From Hirudo medicinalis (lineage: Eukaryota; Annelida; Clitellata; Hirudinida; Hirudinidae): DNA of 38,448 bases. The position numbers and the translations under genes were made by a program. Each line of letters opens with the position of its first letter. Position 1 is the stretch's first letter. This document shows positions 1 to 11,694 of the stretch, piece by piece. Under the pieces are notes generated by a model. It saw only the letters and a program-made list of their open reading frames with translations. It was not told the origin of the DNA and made no database searches. The stretch lies in assembly GCA_011800805.1 (NCBI GenBank), contig MPNW01000085.1:200800-239247 (forward strand). Direction: 5' to 3'.

Positions 1-76
<76 letters not shown>

Positions 77-116
77 GTTATTGTTATTGCTATTGTTATT
101 ATTGTTATTGTTATTG

Positions 117-162
<46 letters not shown>
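1..162. repeat. ATT-type triplet microsatellite at the left window edge
   Basis: The first 162 bases are an almost pure TTA/ATT array with a few GTT and GCT interruptions between about 77 and 120. It runs off the left edge, so its full length is unknown. Confidence 0.97.
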
Positions 163-1629
163 CGCAAATTATTGTAAATACCAGCCTTGAAATCAGCAAT
201 GACCATTCGGCAATCAAAGTCATGTGTTGATATTGAATCTTGACAGAAGTTGAAATGGAAAACATTCACTCGAACGTCGTGTTGATTCAGCCCTTTCCAA
301 TAAACATAATTATGATAATTATGAATTGCAAATTATAATTAAAATATAATATTATAAGTATGGTAATTGTGAGTTATTTACGATATTATTAATATGATAA
401 TTTTTAATTATTTATAATATAATTAATATGAAAATTAAAAATTATTTTCAAAATTGTTATTAAAAAAGTTATTATTTATTTACAAATATATAAATTAGAA
501 GCTGACTAATAAATGACTGATACTTAATTAATCGAGATTAATTAATTATAATTTGAATTCTCCAATTTATTATCCGGGTTTTCTTATCTTTTCGTTCACA
601 AATTTATGCAGATTATTAGTAGCTTCACGATATTCATCTCTGTTTAGTTCATTCTTAGTTATAACATCTCGTTTATGGATGAGATATAAGAAGTGAAACA
701 TAAAGTAAAATTCAATTTATAACTACAAATTACGACAAACCACCGGAAGAAAAGAGAATTTCTAAAAAAAAAATTATAATAAAAAAAATCCAAGCATAAA
801 TTCGGATTCGGGATTCAATTTAAGAACATTCGCTAAGGTCGCCAGAGAATCTTATTCAATTCCAACCTCCATAGGTATTTCGGTTTGAAAATAAAGTCTG
901 GAACTTTAATTTATGAAACAAACAATTTTATTTTTATTAATGTTATCTTTTTTTTATTTCAAACATACTATTCAAAGAATATATATTTTCACAAAAACAT
1001 AGTTGCGTTATTAAGTAATTAAGCCTGCCATGTTTTTAATCAGTGTAATTCTATTGACTTTAACAAATTATCTATGTTTGGTTATTAATTTTACATCAGT
1101 TTCGCAAGTTACAACTTGTTTACTTGCAAACTTTTGAAGCAATTTCACAAAAATGCAACCATTCAAGATTAAAGCAGAATCCTTAAACCGTTTCTTATTC
1201 TGGTTTAAAATTTAAAGTGGCTAAAATCTTAACTAAAATTAATTATCTGGTTAATTATGTAATTACTTGTTGTAATGAGGTTCTTACTTGTTAATTAGAA
1301 CAGGCGATATTGTGGCTCAGTATACATCTGTTGCAAAATCAGGTCATAAGTCCGTGTGAGTGTTGCTGCGCGAATGTTCCCTTATTAAGTGGTTATTTTA
1401 TGCATTCTTGCCATTAAAACTACGACTTAATTTGAAAAAGATTTCTAAGAACCCATTGAAAGATTCTTGAAGATAAAAATGATTTATTTCTCTCGCTATT
1501 AGATGAGGTTAAAAACCTTTGTCGCCGATTGAATCACAGCATTCTTCGCTTAAGTAATCATTTCTTGGGAGCGTGCGCGGACACTTTCGGATGATTTCAC
1601 AATAGATTCCTATTTCCAGAAGTCGATTG
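163..1629. other. AT-rich flank upstream of the pantothenate kinase gene
   Basis: No coding exon is recognisable here. The stretch is AT-rich with short A and T runs. A good 3' splice-site-like sequence (tatttccag, AG at 1618-1619) sits 10 nt before the chosen ATG, and the reading frame stays open across it. The annotated first exon could therefore be an internal exon preceded by a 5' exon in this flank. I found no such upstream coding exon with confidence. Confidence 0.6.
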
Positions 1630-4600
1630 ATGGAAAGTCAGAAGAGCAAACTTCGAGTTGACACGTCAGGAGAAAGTTCAGAAATAAAGGGAGCCGAGGG
1701 TGGCAGAGACATGAGTCCGACGTCCATGATCATCAACGGGGACAAAGGAGTACCGCGTAAGTTGCCTCAACTTTCGTCATCTTTTGTGACCCACTTAAAA
1801 AAATGCAAAGCTCTTTAAGCTGTTGTTTACACGAATACCAAAGTTCAATTCACTCAGCTTGTTAAAGCCTTTAAGCTGTGAAACTGGTAAGCAGATTGCA
1901 AGAGTCTAATATTTGTTAAACTCTTGACCTGAGCTTCAGATGGGTGATGTGTTTTGTTTGGAATACGATTCTATTTTGCTGGACGGAGGAAATTACTATG
2001 TGGAATTTTACAGTAAATCGAGTCAATATCTTCATTTTGTTTTCGTTTCTGAGTTTTTATTTTATGGCCCAAAAGTTAACGCTCGTATTTTTTTTACCTG
2101 TCGTTGAACGGATCGTTCGGTAGAATCGCAAGATTGAGGAAACATTTTTAATGTTTAATCAACCGTTGACTTATTTTTAACTTCTGAATTAACATTTCAA
2201 AATATTTGTACGTAATTCACGGATTGAAGTTCTTAGAAATCAATGAAAACTCAGATTTTCATTTTGTGTTGAATCATCACTCGTGAACATTTCCTCTTTA
2301 GCGATGCCATGGTTTGGAATGGACATCGGGGGAACGCTGACCAAACTCATCTATTTCGAGCCCTCGGATGCCGAAGAGACGTTGGACGGAGACGCCAGGG
2401 GTTTCCGGGATCAGCCGATCAGTAGCGAGGACGTGGAGGTCTTGAGGCGGATCCATCGCTACCTCACGGGCAACGTGGCCTACGGCTCGCACGGCATCAG
2501 AGACAAGCACCTCGAGTTGCCCGTTCCCAAGTTCGGGGGACGGGCCGGCTGTTTTCACTTCATCCGCTTTCCGACCAACGAGATGCACGCTTTCGTCCAG
2601 TTGGTCAGGGACAAAAATCTCCGCAGCTTGGCGACCAGCATCTGTGCCACGGGAGGCGGAGCCTACAAGTTTGAAGCAGATTTTAAAAAAGTCATTGTTA
2701 TTCCACTTTCTTCTTCCGAATCACGACGCCTTTAACTCGACGTCATGACGGCCGATCGAGCGCCGTTCGTCGTCATAATAATCATAATGATGGTCAAAAA
2801 TTATTATTTATTACGACACTTTGTGAATTTTTATTTCCAGTTACTGTGAAGTAGTGACATGATTATTGTCGCTAACGTCACAAACTAGGACAAAGAACTT
2901 TGTTGGCGCACGTTGTCGTGTTATGTTAACGACCAATTTCAAATTCCGCGAGCTAAAAAAAATCTCAAACACATACAATAAAACTAATCTTGTCGTTTTG
3001 AACATCATCATCGTTGTCGTCCTGCCAGTTCGTCGGCCCTGGTCGTTAATTTTGCTAATTATTTTATTATTTACCTGTAATATTTTACAAGCTACCTGCA
3101 TGATCGTCAACATTCATATCCACCACATAAATGCTGGTATTTGTTCTGATCTGTTATCAATAACCATTCATTTATCTATTCATCCACCTGTCTCCTCACT
3201 CATTCACCTGTCCACTCACTCATCAATCAATCCACCCATGTGGCAGTGCCTTTACCACATATGTTCTCTTCCAGGAGGTGAACCTCACTCTTCACAAGTT
3301 TGACGAGCTCGACTGTCTCATCCAGGGCGTGCACTTCATTTACCGGCACAACCCCCAGATGGAGTGCTATTACTTCGCCAACCCTCTCGGCCCCCCCGAG
3401 AACTGCGAGGTCAAGCACTTTGACTTCAGCAACCCTTACCCCTACCTGATCGTCAACGTGGGCTCGGGAGTGAGCATGCTGACCGTAAGGTCGCCCACCG
3501 AGTACAAGAGGGTCTGCGGAACAAGGTAAAGCGATGATGATGCTGATGGTGCTGGTGATGACGTCGATCACGTGACCTGAAACTCTGACCTTAACAGCCT
3601 GGGTGGAGGCACGTTCCTCGGCCTGTGCTGCCTGTTGACAGGTTGCGAAACGTTCGAGGAAGCCATCGAGCTGGCCTCCAATGGCGACAACGTCGGGGTG
3701 GACAAGTTCGTCAGGGAGATTTACGGGGGAGATTACGAGAGGTTCGGACTGCCGGGGGATGTGGTGGCCAGCAGGTGAGTGGCGATGTTGGAGGGTGGAA
3801 TAAAGTGAATAGGAGAGAAGAATTGAATGATGATGGTGATGATGATGATGATGTTCATGGTGATTCATATAAATATATTTCATAGGTTGAAGTTTCTCGA
3901 GTTGATATGTATGTTGATGGTATTGGTAATGATGATGATTTTAAGATGTTATCAGTGTTTTTTGGGTCTTGAAGTGTTGGTTCTTTTGCTTGACAATGCA
4001 TCATTGTCTGTCGAAGCATTCATTCACAGCTTATCAGGTTGGAGAGTGAATGTAATTTTATAGTCTAATTTGTGTTGTCGTTCTGATTGCTGTAATTGTT
4101 TTGCTATTAAAAATCACAAAAATTACTGTCCAATCACTCATCTGCAATCATCGTTGTTGTCGTTCGTTAATGTCCGTTACGTAACCAGATGATTGGGACG
4201 TTGCTCCTGCAACGGGTTTCGAATCCACGCTGCCATCATGAGAGGCGTTAGTCTCGACCATTAGAACATGCAGGAGCACGTGTCTGCAATCACACGTCTT
4301 CCCGTTACACATAAAATACTAACCGTTGCAAAATCATCGTTGCCATTATCGTTTTTTTTTATCGCGCTTAACACCAGATGACTTTCACAATGTGCTATGC
4401 AATCATGCTTATGATGATGGTGATGATGATAATGAGGTTGAATTGCTGGATGATGATGACGACACTCGAATCGCTCGATCGATGGTGATGATGATCACAT
4501 CGTTGCCCGCTTTCCAGCTTTGGCAACATGATGTTCTCCGAAAAGAGGGAGAACGTCTCCAAGGAGGATTTGGCCAGGGCCACCCTTGTCACCATCACCA

Positions 4601-5444
4601 ACAACATCGGCTCCATCGCCAGGATGTGCGCCATCAACGAGGTGAGGATGATGATAACGATGTCAACGTTAGCTGATTGAAGATGATGACTGCTACCGTC
4701 CCTGTGATAATTAATTGGATTTTGTCCATTATTATACTTAGCAGTGGCAACAGATAACCACATTCTCAATTAACCGCGACGACCGTAAATAATGATTGTA
4801 AATAATGACGACAACCATAATTACATTCTCATAATGGCGATGATGATGATGATGGGCAGAAAATAGAAAGGGTGGTTTTTGTGGGCAACTTCCTCAGGGT
4901 GAACACCATCTCCATGAAGCTCCTCTCCTACGCCATGGAGTACTGGTCCAAAGGGACCATGAAGGCCCTATTCCTGAAGCACGAGGTGAGTTTCATCATC
5001 ATAATTATGGTTATTATTATTATTATTTAAATTATATCATTCACTGTGAGCCACCACCCTTGTGCCCACCAATGTTGTCGATGCCAATACTTTGTCAAAG
5101 TTCGAAGTACGGCTGCTAACAATTATGTCATTGAAGGTATACACTTAGGGAGAGTTATGGCTGTTGATTTTTGTAGATACAAATGTTAATACAGTTAATA
5201 TTAGTAAATCACACTACTTTAACTCTAACAAACTGATTAGGTATTATTTTTTTGTGTTATGAAACAGTCTTGTATGTGTTTGTCCAACTAGGGTTACTTC
5301 GGGGCCATGGGCTGCATCATGCAACTCTTAAAGACTTCACCACCTTCGTCTCATCCCTCCTCGACCGGCAATCATCGCCCACCTTCTTCCACCCCCGAGG
5401 GCAGCTCCCAGGGCCCGACGACCAATGGAGACGTGCTGAGATAG
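1630..5444 (+). CDS. PANK: Pantothenate kinase (eukaryotic type II, PANK1/2/3 family), complete, 7 exons
   Basis: Phosphorylates pantothenate with ATP, the first and rate-setting step of coenzyme A synthesis. Coding exons: 1630-1756, 2302-2690, 3275-3525, 3598-3774, 4518-4641, 4860-4985, 5292-5444 (1347 nt, 448 aa); all phases join. Seen: the ATP-binding MDIGGT loop at residues 49-54; [10 protein letters not shown] late in exon 2; the FDELD segment whose Glu183 matches the catalytic Glu of human PANK3; NVGSGVS; KRVCGTS with Arg251 matching the acetyl-CoA-contacting Arg; [29 protein letters not shown]. Acetyl-CoA feedback inhibition is therefore expected. The 43-residue N-terminal lead has no recognisable targeting signal, and the last ~40 residues are a Ser/Pro/Thr/Gly-rich tail unlike the short vertebrate end. 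The start is uncertain because an acceptor-like site precedes it. The exon 2 donor (gtcatt) is weak but is fixed by the length match to the family. Confidence 0.95.
4202..4278 (-). pseudogene. Degenerate tRNA-Glu(CTC)-like sequence, probably the head of a tRNA-derived SINE
   Basis: It lies inside pantothenate kinase intron 4. Read on the minus strand, 71 nt fold with a perfect 7-bp acceptor stem (TCCTGCA with TGCAGGA; the full inverted repeat is 10 bp, 4202-4211 and 4269-4278). The B-box-like loop TTCGAAA is present, the D stem pairs 3 of 4, and the T stem pairs 4 of 5 counting wobbles. The triplet CTC falls exactly at anticodon positions 34-36. The anticodon stem is destroyed (1 of 5 pairs), so it is not a working tRNA. 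Sequence just beyond its 3' end resembles 15763-15806, which suggests a dispersed repeat. Confidence 0.5.
4836..4856 (+). repeat. GAT repeat at the pantothenate kinase exon 6 acceptor
   Basis: A GAT array ends 3 nt before the AG at 4858-4859, occupying the place of the polypyrimidine tract. Confidence 0.9.
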
Positions 5445-5482
5445 ATAGACTTTCCACTGAGATAGATTTTTTAATGTTGGAC

Positions 5483-5488
5483 ATTAAA
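5483..5488 (+). terminator. Probable polyadenylation signal of the pantothenate kinase gene
   Basis: ATTAAA, the common variant of AATAAA, lies about 40 nt after the stop codon and is followed by a short TAATG repeat. No better AATAAA is nearby on this strand. Confidence 0.45.
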
Positions 5489-7176
5489 CTGTAATGTAAT
5501 GTAATGTAATTACCGTTGGCTCGAGTCTCAAGGTTATCGTGTTCAACTCGTTCTTTCACGGTTTCTTCCTCCTCGACGTCGTCTTCATCAACATTCGCGT
5601 TGCCAATCCGACCACAAATTTTTAATCTCGCCTTTATCGCCTACCAGATACGTTTGCTCCACGTCGGAAGATGACGACCATCGTTCTATTGGAATCGTGT
5701 AGACGACTAAGTGAGCCAATTCTTAGGCAAATATACTTGAATTGATTTTTTTTGTGGTCAGATTCAAGAATTATGGTGTATTTATTGTAATGGAATAGTT
5801 CAGTCCAACTTGGGCGTCAATCCAAGTCGAAGCTAGAGTTATTTGCCGACCGCTCCTTCATTCGTCAACCATCCATCCATCCCCGGCCACATTACCAAAT
5901 TGCACATGCAATGCCTATTACATCTGAGGCATTACATTCCATTGTGGTGTCACCATTGTAACTGTCATCTCCGTCATAGTCATCATCGTCGTAATCATCA
6001 TCATCATTATCTACTACTTCTTTTGGTGATTATGATGACATTGATATTCTTGAAGTTCTCAGCACTGCTGCTGCTATTTTTAGTTTTGTTTTGCTGTAAT
6101 CGTCATCATCATCATGACTTGAAGTAAATTTCTAACACCTTCTCAAGTTACAAGAGGTTTTTCAGATTTCCTTTGTCCAGTTCTTTTTTCTTTTTGAGTT
6201 TGTTTCAGGCAAACAGTTTCAATGTTTTGTAGATGCTTTGACACTCGTTCTTGTTGATTACCAGTCACACATTTGCATGTTATTAGGAGAAATTCAATCT
6301 GAGTAACGGAAGTGATGATTATGATGGCAACAAAGACACTAATTTGAATGTTTTTAGTTTGTACTGTTTGATATGGATTTTCCATCACCTTTTTTGGGGG
6401 AAGGGAGGGTTGTAAGTTTATTAGCTGTAATAGTTAGATTTCATTTGTATCGTTTGCCGGATTCCCGCCATCGTCACCATCCATGTCGCTGTACTTGGCA
6501 TTTGTGCTTTAGCGGTTCCTCCATTTATTGTCACACATAAAAAAAAATATCAACGATAGAAACACGAATATTCAGGCCACTACTACTAAGTGCACCACCA
6601 TCTCTGAATTCTTCATCATCATCGTCGTCATCACACCTGGCTCAATGGCACCTCCCCCTCAGAATTTCACTGTTCATTTTAGTTTAGGGCTGGCACGTTT
6701 AATCGCCTTGTGCACGATTTTCATCATCAACACACGTTATCATCGAAGTTGCTCTTGGTGTATCCTTCTTGATGCATTCAATGTATATAGCGCATGTACT
6801 CGTACTCGTTGTTTCAATTTTTTCATAAATTTTAAGAATTTTTATAGCAACTAATCGAGAGTTAATGTTATTCATAGGCCCGATATTTCCGATCTAACTA
6901 AAATCCAGCCTGTGGAGTCATGGTTGAGTGCATTAACACCTACAGTTAAAAAGTTTTGGCAGTCTATGAGGGTTGAGCAAGTTCAGACGATTCCAAAGGT
7001 CGTGCAACTATTTCTAGAGATTAATTCTTGAGGTTAATGAATGCCTAATCAAAACCTATTACTGAAGTACCTTAATTAGATTGAACAATTTGTCTCGTTC
7101 GTTTGTGATTTGCAACATCGGCTGGTTTCATCAACCATAAGGATTTTCTTAGAATTCTGAGAGTCTTCACTTCAAC

Positions 7177-7182
7177 TTTAAT
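7177..7182 (-). terminator. Possible polyadenylation signal of the tetraspanin gene
   Basis: TTTAAT on the plus strand reads ATTAAA on the gene strand, about 180 nt after the stop. It is a weak candidate. Confidence 0.25.
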
Positions 7183-7360
7183 GTGGCAAATCAGTGATAA
7201 CAGAATACAACCTAATCATGATATTCAATCGCCTGATGAAATATGTGTTCACACGATAAGATTTCCTTGACAAATGAGCTACATTCACACCACTTGTGAT
7301 GCAATCAAATGCTTTAGTGACCAGCAGAGAAAGCCCACTCAAACTCTCAGGACAAATACC

Positions 7361-10322
7361 TTACTCTAAGGTCTCATAGCACTTAAGGTCATGATTGAAC
7401 TTGAGTGCAAGGAAGGTAAGACCAATCTGAAATTGAAAATGAATCAAAATGATGACAGATTGAAAAATGTTGTGAACATTGACACAAAATTTAGAAGAAT
7501 TAATTTAAAATAACCCCAAAATAAATGGCTTTGCAGATGCAATGAGCCATCAAAATCACACTTTAAAATGTTTTTTCTTTTTTGTTTCAACCAGCTGCTG
7601 AGTGAAACTTAAATGATTCATAAATCAAACTCCAAAACATCCTGCACATGTCAAGGACCTCTCACCTCGAATATGATCAATATTGGGGCAATCCTGTACA
7701 CTGAGACTGCAGAATAAGCGTAGAACACCATCACTGATTCAAGACAACCCTGTTGCATGATTTAAAACACGTTATTACAATATTATTAAATTGCTACATA
7801 ACACGAAATGAATCCTGTTATCATTAAACCTCTACATGCATCATGAACTAGCATCAATTCAGTCAAAATCACTATTAAAGAGTAATTATGGTGATGATGA
7901 TGGTGGTGGTGATGATGACAATGATGACCAACCTTCTGGTTGATAACCTGAGAATCATTACCGACGCACTTCTCAAAGTCCAACAACTCCATCGGCTTCT
8001 TGTCTGGCTTCAAGGCACAGCAAGACAAGGGCACTGAGAGAACCTTCTTCCCATATTTTGGGAGGTCTTCCTCTCTTTTCTCCTCAGGGATGCTCATGTA
8101 GTCCTTGGGACCATCTATTCCACAGCAGGTGGTCTGATGGTGCAAGAAATGCAAAAACTTGTTTTCAAACAATGTTGTGATATTTATTTGATGTTTTCAA
8201 ACTTCTTCTCGTTGTTATTGTTAATTTAAAACCACACCTAATTATCGATCGAACGTTTGAGTGGCAGAAAACGATTGATTTTATATCGAAAATAATTTAC
8301 GATCGTAATAACACGAGTTGCAAGCGATCGATAATGATGCATCATCGACTATCCATCTGTGCGTTGTCAAAATCACTCGACACTATCACTCTTCAACTAT
8401 CAATAATGATGAAGATGTCACGATGAAGCAATAGTAGTGGTTGCGGAGAAGATTATGAAGATGAAACCCACTCACTCCGAGTTGGGTGGTTGCCCAGGCA
8501 TTGTCATAAATGTCAACTGGCAGGTAGGTTACGACCGACGAATTGTCCACAATGATATCTGCAAGTAACGAGGACCTTAAATGACATTGAAAATTTATCC
8601 AAAAACATTAAGAAGTATCTTTTTTAAACATTGGGGAGTATATATATTACAATATTAGAGGATTTGGACGTTATTATATTAAGCCCATCAACAAAATGTA
8701 ATGCAGGCTGGACACTCAACACATTCTAAAGGAACTGCCTTGTCTGTTTATGACCAGCATCACATTTCAAGGTTACGTGTTTTTGGCTAGCCAAACTATT
8801 TGTGAATAGTGGTCTACCTGCTATTTTGATCCTCATCTTTATTCACAGGTGAATGTGAATAATGTATGAGTCTAGAATGAAGGCTGGCGAGAAATGTTGA
8901 GCTTGTGTTGTTATTGCGATGTTGATATTAGCATCACCATTATTGTACAAATATTGTTAATAATAAAAAAAATAATAATAATAATTCCTGCCAACAATTG
9001 TTTTCAATTATGTGTCACAATTGTGTCACTGCTATTTATTTTTATTAATATTACTCCTCTACAGATAAACAATAGAAATTTTAACGAAATACCCTGGTCG
9101 GGAAAGGAATCAATCATCGTTTTGTTCATCTTCTCTTTCATGAGGCCCTGTATAGATTGTGTACATCGCTTTGTAGATCATTCGAATACCAGGCTATGAT
9201 GACATTCAAGCTCAAAAGTGTAGCTGACTAAAAAAAAATACATTTAGGGCTGCATTACCTGAGATGGGTAGGTGGCTGCAAAGATGATGAGTACAATGTT
9301 TAAGACAATCAGGAACATCTGCATGACTGCATACTGAAAGTGTGTATTTACCAGAAAGTGTCACACCCTGTTTGTGAACTTAGTTAGATTACTTTATTTT
9401 AAGTAGTTAATTAAAATTGACTGTGTCACGTTTATGGTCATTTCAGTTAATGAACTGGTTAAGTAAAACTAAGCATTCACCAATGACTTATTCGATTAGT
9501 TTTAATACAAGCATCTTATTCACTAACATTGCGATTATAAGATGAGAAGTTTGTAATGCTAGCACGACAGCTAGCATAATTAATGACAGCTACATAAAAG
9601 AGCTGTTCGCAATACCTACCATCATTACTGCAAGCATGACGAATGAATACTAACTACTACAAGATCGCTTTCGGTGAGAAAGCAGTAGATACCGTATGCA
9701 CCAGAGAGGATGGCTATTACAGAGACGACTATCATAAAAACTGCAGAAGCCTCCATAATTTTGTCGCAGACGATATTAACATCCAAGTTGTTATGTCCGT
9801 ACATGGACAAGAAGAAGTCAGGAGTTGCCTTGATTGAAATCCCGAAACCCATCATCACGATGCCAGCTATCTACAATTTAAATTAGAAGTAGCATTTTTA
9901 ATAAATTAGAATTAACTGTTACTTTGCATTGCAACACTCCAGAACTTTAAAGAAATTCTAGAAATCGTCTGCTCTTACAAACTAAGAGTGAATTCGAGTT
10001 TCAAATAATAATAGTAATAACTAAATAATTGAACAGATTGCAATTTTTAAGCTTTAATTTATTTCCGATTATTAAAACTTGCCCAGTATATTAAAAAATT
10101 GCTTCAATTTATCTGAATATCCCTCCGCATTTCATGAGTTTATAATGAAAAACATGTTATATAACTTAATGAGGATAATCAATAAACAACTCCCTAACAA
10201 CAATGTGCAAATAATTAAAGCATCAACAAAAATTAACAACTTAAATTACTAACTATGTAGAGCAGGTTGACAAAAACTCCGGTGGTTTTTGTGAAATTCT
10301 TCTCAAACGGTTTTTGACACAT
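7361..10322 (-). CDS. Tetraspanin, complete, 8 exons
   Basis: A four-pass membrane organiser with two extracellular loops. Exons in gene order: 10322-10254, 9870-9655, 9333-9259, 9147-9093, 8558-8476, 8133-7933, 7749-7666, 7426-7361 (849 nt, 282 aa); every phase joins. Seen: TM1 with the conserved Asn (FVNLLYIIAGIVMMGFG); TM2 after a short loop (FMIVVSVIAILSG); TM3 (FLIVLNIVLIIFAA); a large loop with CCG, then LSCC, FEKC and GC, making six cysteines for three disulfides; TM4 split across the last two exons (APILIIFE, then IGLTFLAL) and a short Lys/His/Cys/Glu tail. Odd: the usual Cys pair after TM2 is replaced by GAYGIYC. The 55-nt exon at 9093-9147 was found because the flanking phases require it; it encodes the Lys/Met-rich first loop helix. 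The exon 2 donor is one of three neighbouring GTs. The exact subfamily is unknown. Confidence 0.92.
7880..7930. repeat. GAT/GGT triplet repeat beside a tetraspanin splice donor
   Basis: An imperfect GAT and GGT array lies within about 5-50 nt downstream, in gene sense, of the exon 6 donor, and reads as CAT/CAC in the transcript. Confidence 0.8.
8241..8335. repeat. 11-bp perfect inverted repeat in a tetraspanin intron
   Basis: ATTATCGATCG at 8241-8251 is answered by its exact reverse complement at 8325-8335, with 73 nt between. The loop contains further ATCG and CGAT words. It lies in intron 5. It could be a foldback remnant or chance. Confidence 0.5.
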
Positions 10323-11635
10323 AGCTGGCCAAGACGAACGGTAAAATTCTTAAAATTGCAAGCAAAACAAAGTTCTATGGCATTTCATTTGTTCCTATCC
10401 TGTATCGATGGCGAGCATTTAAATAAATTGAAAATAGACAAAATCCGACTGCAGCACAGACGAGCTCGGCAACTTGTCATCGATTCAGTCGATTCGCGGA
10501 CCTTTTATTAGCACTCGCATCTCGCATGCTATTCTTGCACCTGCCAAAATTATTTACATTTTCACCACAAATGTGATGAAATCCGTGTAATTATATAACA
10601 TAACATTGATTTATAATGGTCTAAGAAAACTAATGTCTGCGTGATAAATCTGTCAGTTATTTATAGGTGCGGGCTAGTGTGGCTTCGTATTTGAAGCTTT
10701 ACTCTGAAAGTTTCTGAACGAGTTCACTTCTAATTGAACTTGATTATTAAATATTTCATTGTATGATAAATTTGGGTCATTGAAAAAATTACTAGCAGAA
10801 TGTCTGAATGCCAAAAGTTAAATAATTAGTACCTCATCATCTGAAACTTAAGTTAAATTTAAATTTAGATCGCTATCTCAAAAGGAAATTCATTAAAGTA
10901 ATTATTAATTTCGTTGCATTTAAATTGTAAATAAGCAGCAATTTTAATAATTAAATTAATAATCTGTTAAATTAATAATCGCTTGATTGATACAATTTGT
11001 AACAACATGAAAATAGATGCCAAATTTAATATATCTATTAGTAGTTATATTTATTAATAATTATATCAATTAAATAGTTATTCTGCAATCAGAAAATGGT
11101 TACCATCAACTAAGCAAAAAATATGACGTTCTCCAACTTTTGAAAGCGCCATCCTAATCACCTAGTTAGGAGGAATGTTTTGACAGGAAGTAGTTGTGAT
11201 AACAAGAATGATAATAAAGTGATACACACTTTGCGACATCTGCTCATCATAATAAAATTTACATTCGAAAACACCGATCATCATATAAAATGGGCCCATC
11301 CTGGACTTTTCTCTATCAAGAACAAAGAAGACATGCAAACTAATCTAATTTGCCAATTTCTCACCAATACTCACGAAAAACACCGTGATTCCAAGCCATA
11401 AGTCAGTAAGCATCCTCTTAACGAAACCCATCCATCCGGATCCCACCCTGCCTTAAAAACTTTCCTTTTCAAGGAAAGATACTCTAACCTGGAAATTGCA
11501 CTGGAGCATAAGCCACCATTCAGGATTCATTATCACTAGCTGAACTTACTTGTGGAAAAGTTGGACAAAAGCCTCAAGCATCCAACTGGAGACACCCGCT
11601 CAAAGCATGAATCGAGATCTAAGGCCCTGCCGCCA

Positions 11636-11657
11636 CACACGAGGCTGACAAATTAAC

Positions 11658-11689
<32 letters not shown>
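11636..11689 (+). repeat. SINE-like 3' tail running into an ATT microsatellite
   Basis: A short segment ending in AAATTAACTATTATT runs into an (ATT)n array at 11658-11689. The same junction word occurs at 15004-15043, which suggests that the element's own tail founded both arrays. Confidence 0.5.

Positions 11690-11694
<5 letters not shown>

Larger units (their letters stand above)
5445..7360. other. Convergent intergenic region between pantothenate kinase and tetraspanin
   Basis: It holds the 3' ends of both flanking genes. It is AT-rich with CAT/ATC triplet patches around 5940-6110 and 6600-6740. Open frames here are short and low in complexity; none resembles a known protein. Apart from candidate polyadenylation signals I see no supported feature. 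Confidence 0.6.

Noticed and set aside
2298..2588. Minus-strand open frame of 96 codons
   Set aside because: It is the antisense shadow of pantothenate kinase exon 2.
3227..3883. 218-codon minus-strand open frame with a poly-His start
   Set aside because: It is the antisense of pantothenate kinase exons 3 and 4 plus a GAT repeat; no family resemblance.
4202..4278. Functional tRNA gene
   Set aside because: The anticodon stem pairs at only one of five positions and the T stem has an A-C mismatch at its loop end, so it is called a pseudogene or SINE head.
8894..9199. Plus-strand open frame of 101 codons
   Set aside because: It overlaps the tetraspanin 55-nt exon on the opposite strand; hydrophobic low-complexity sequence with no homology seen.
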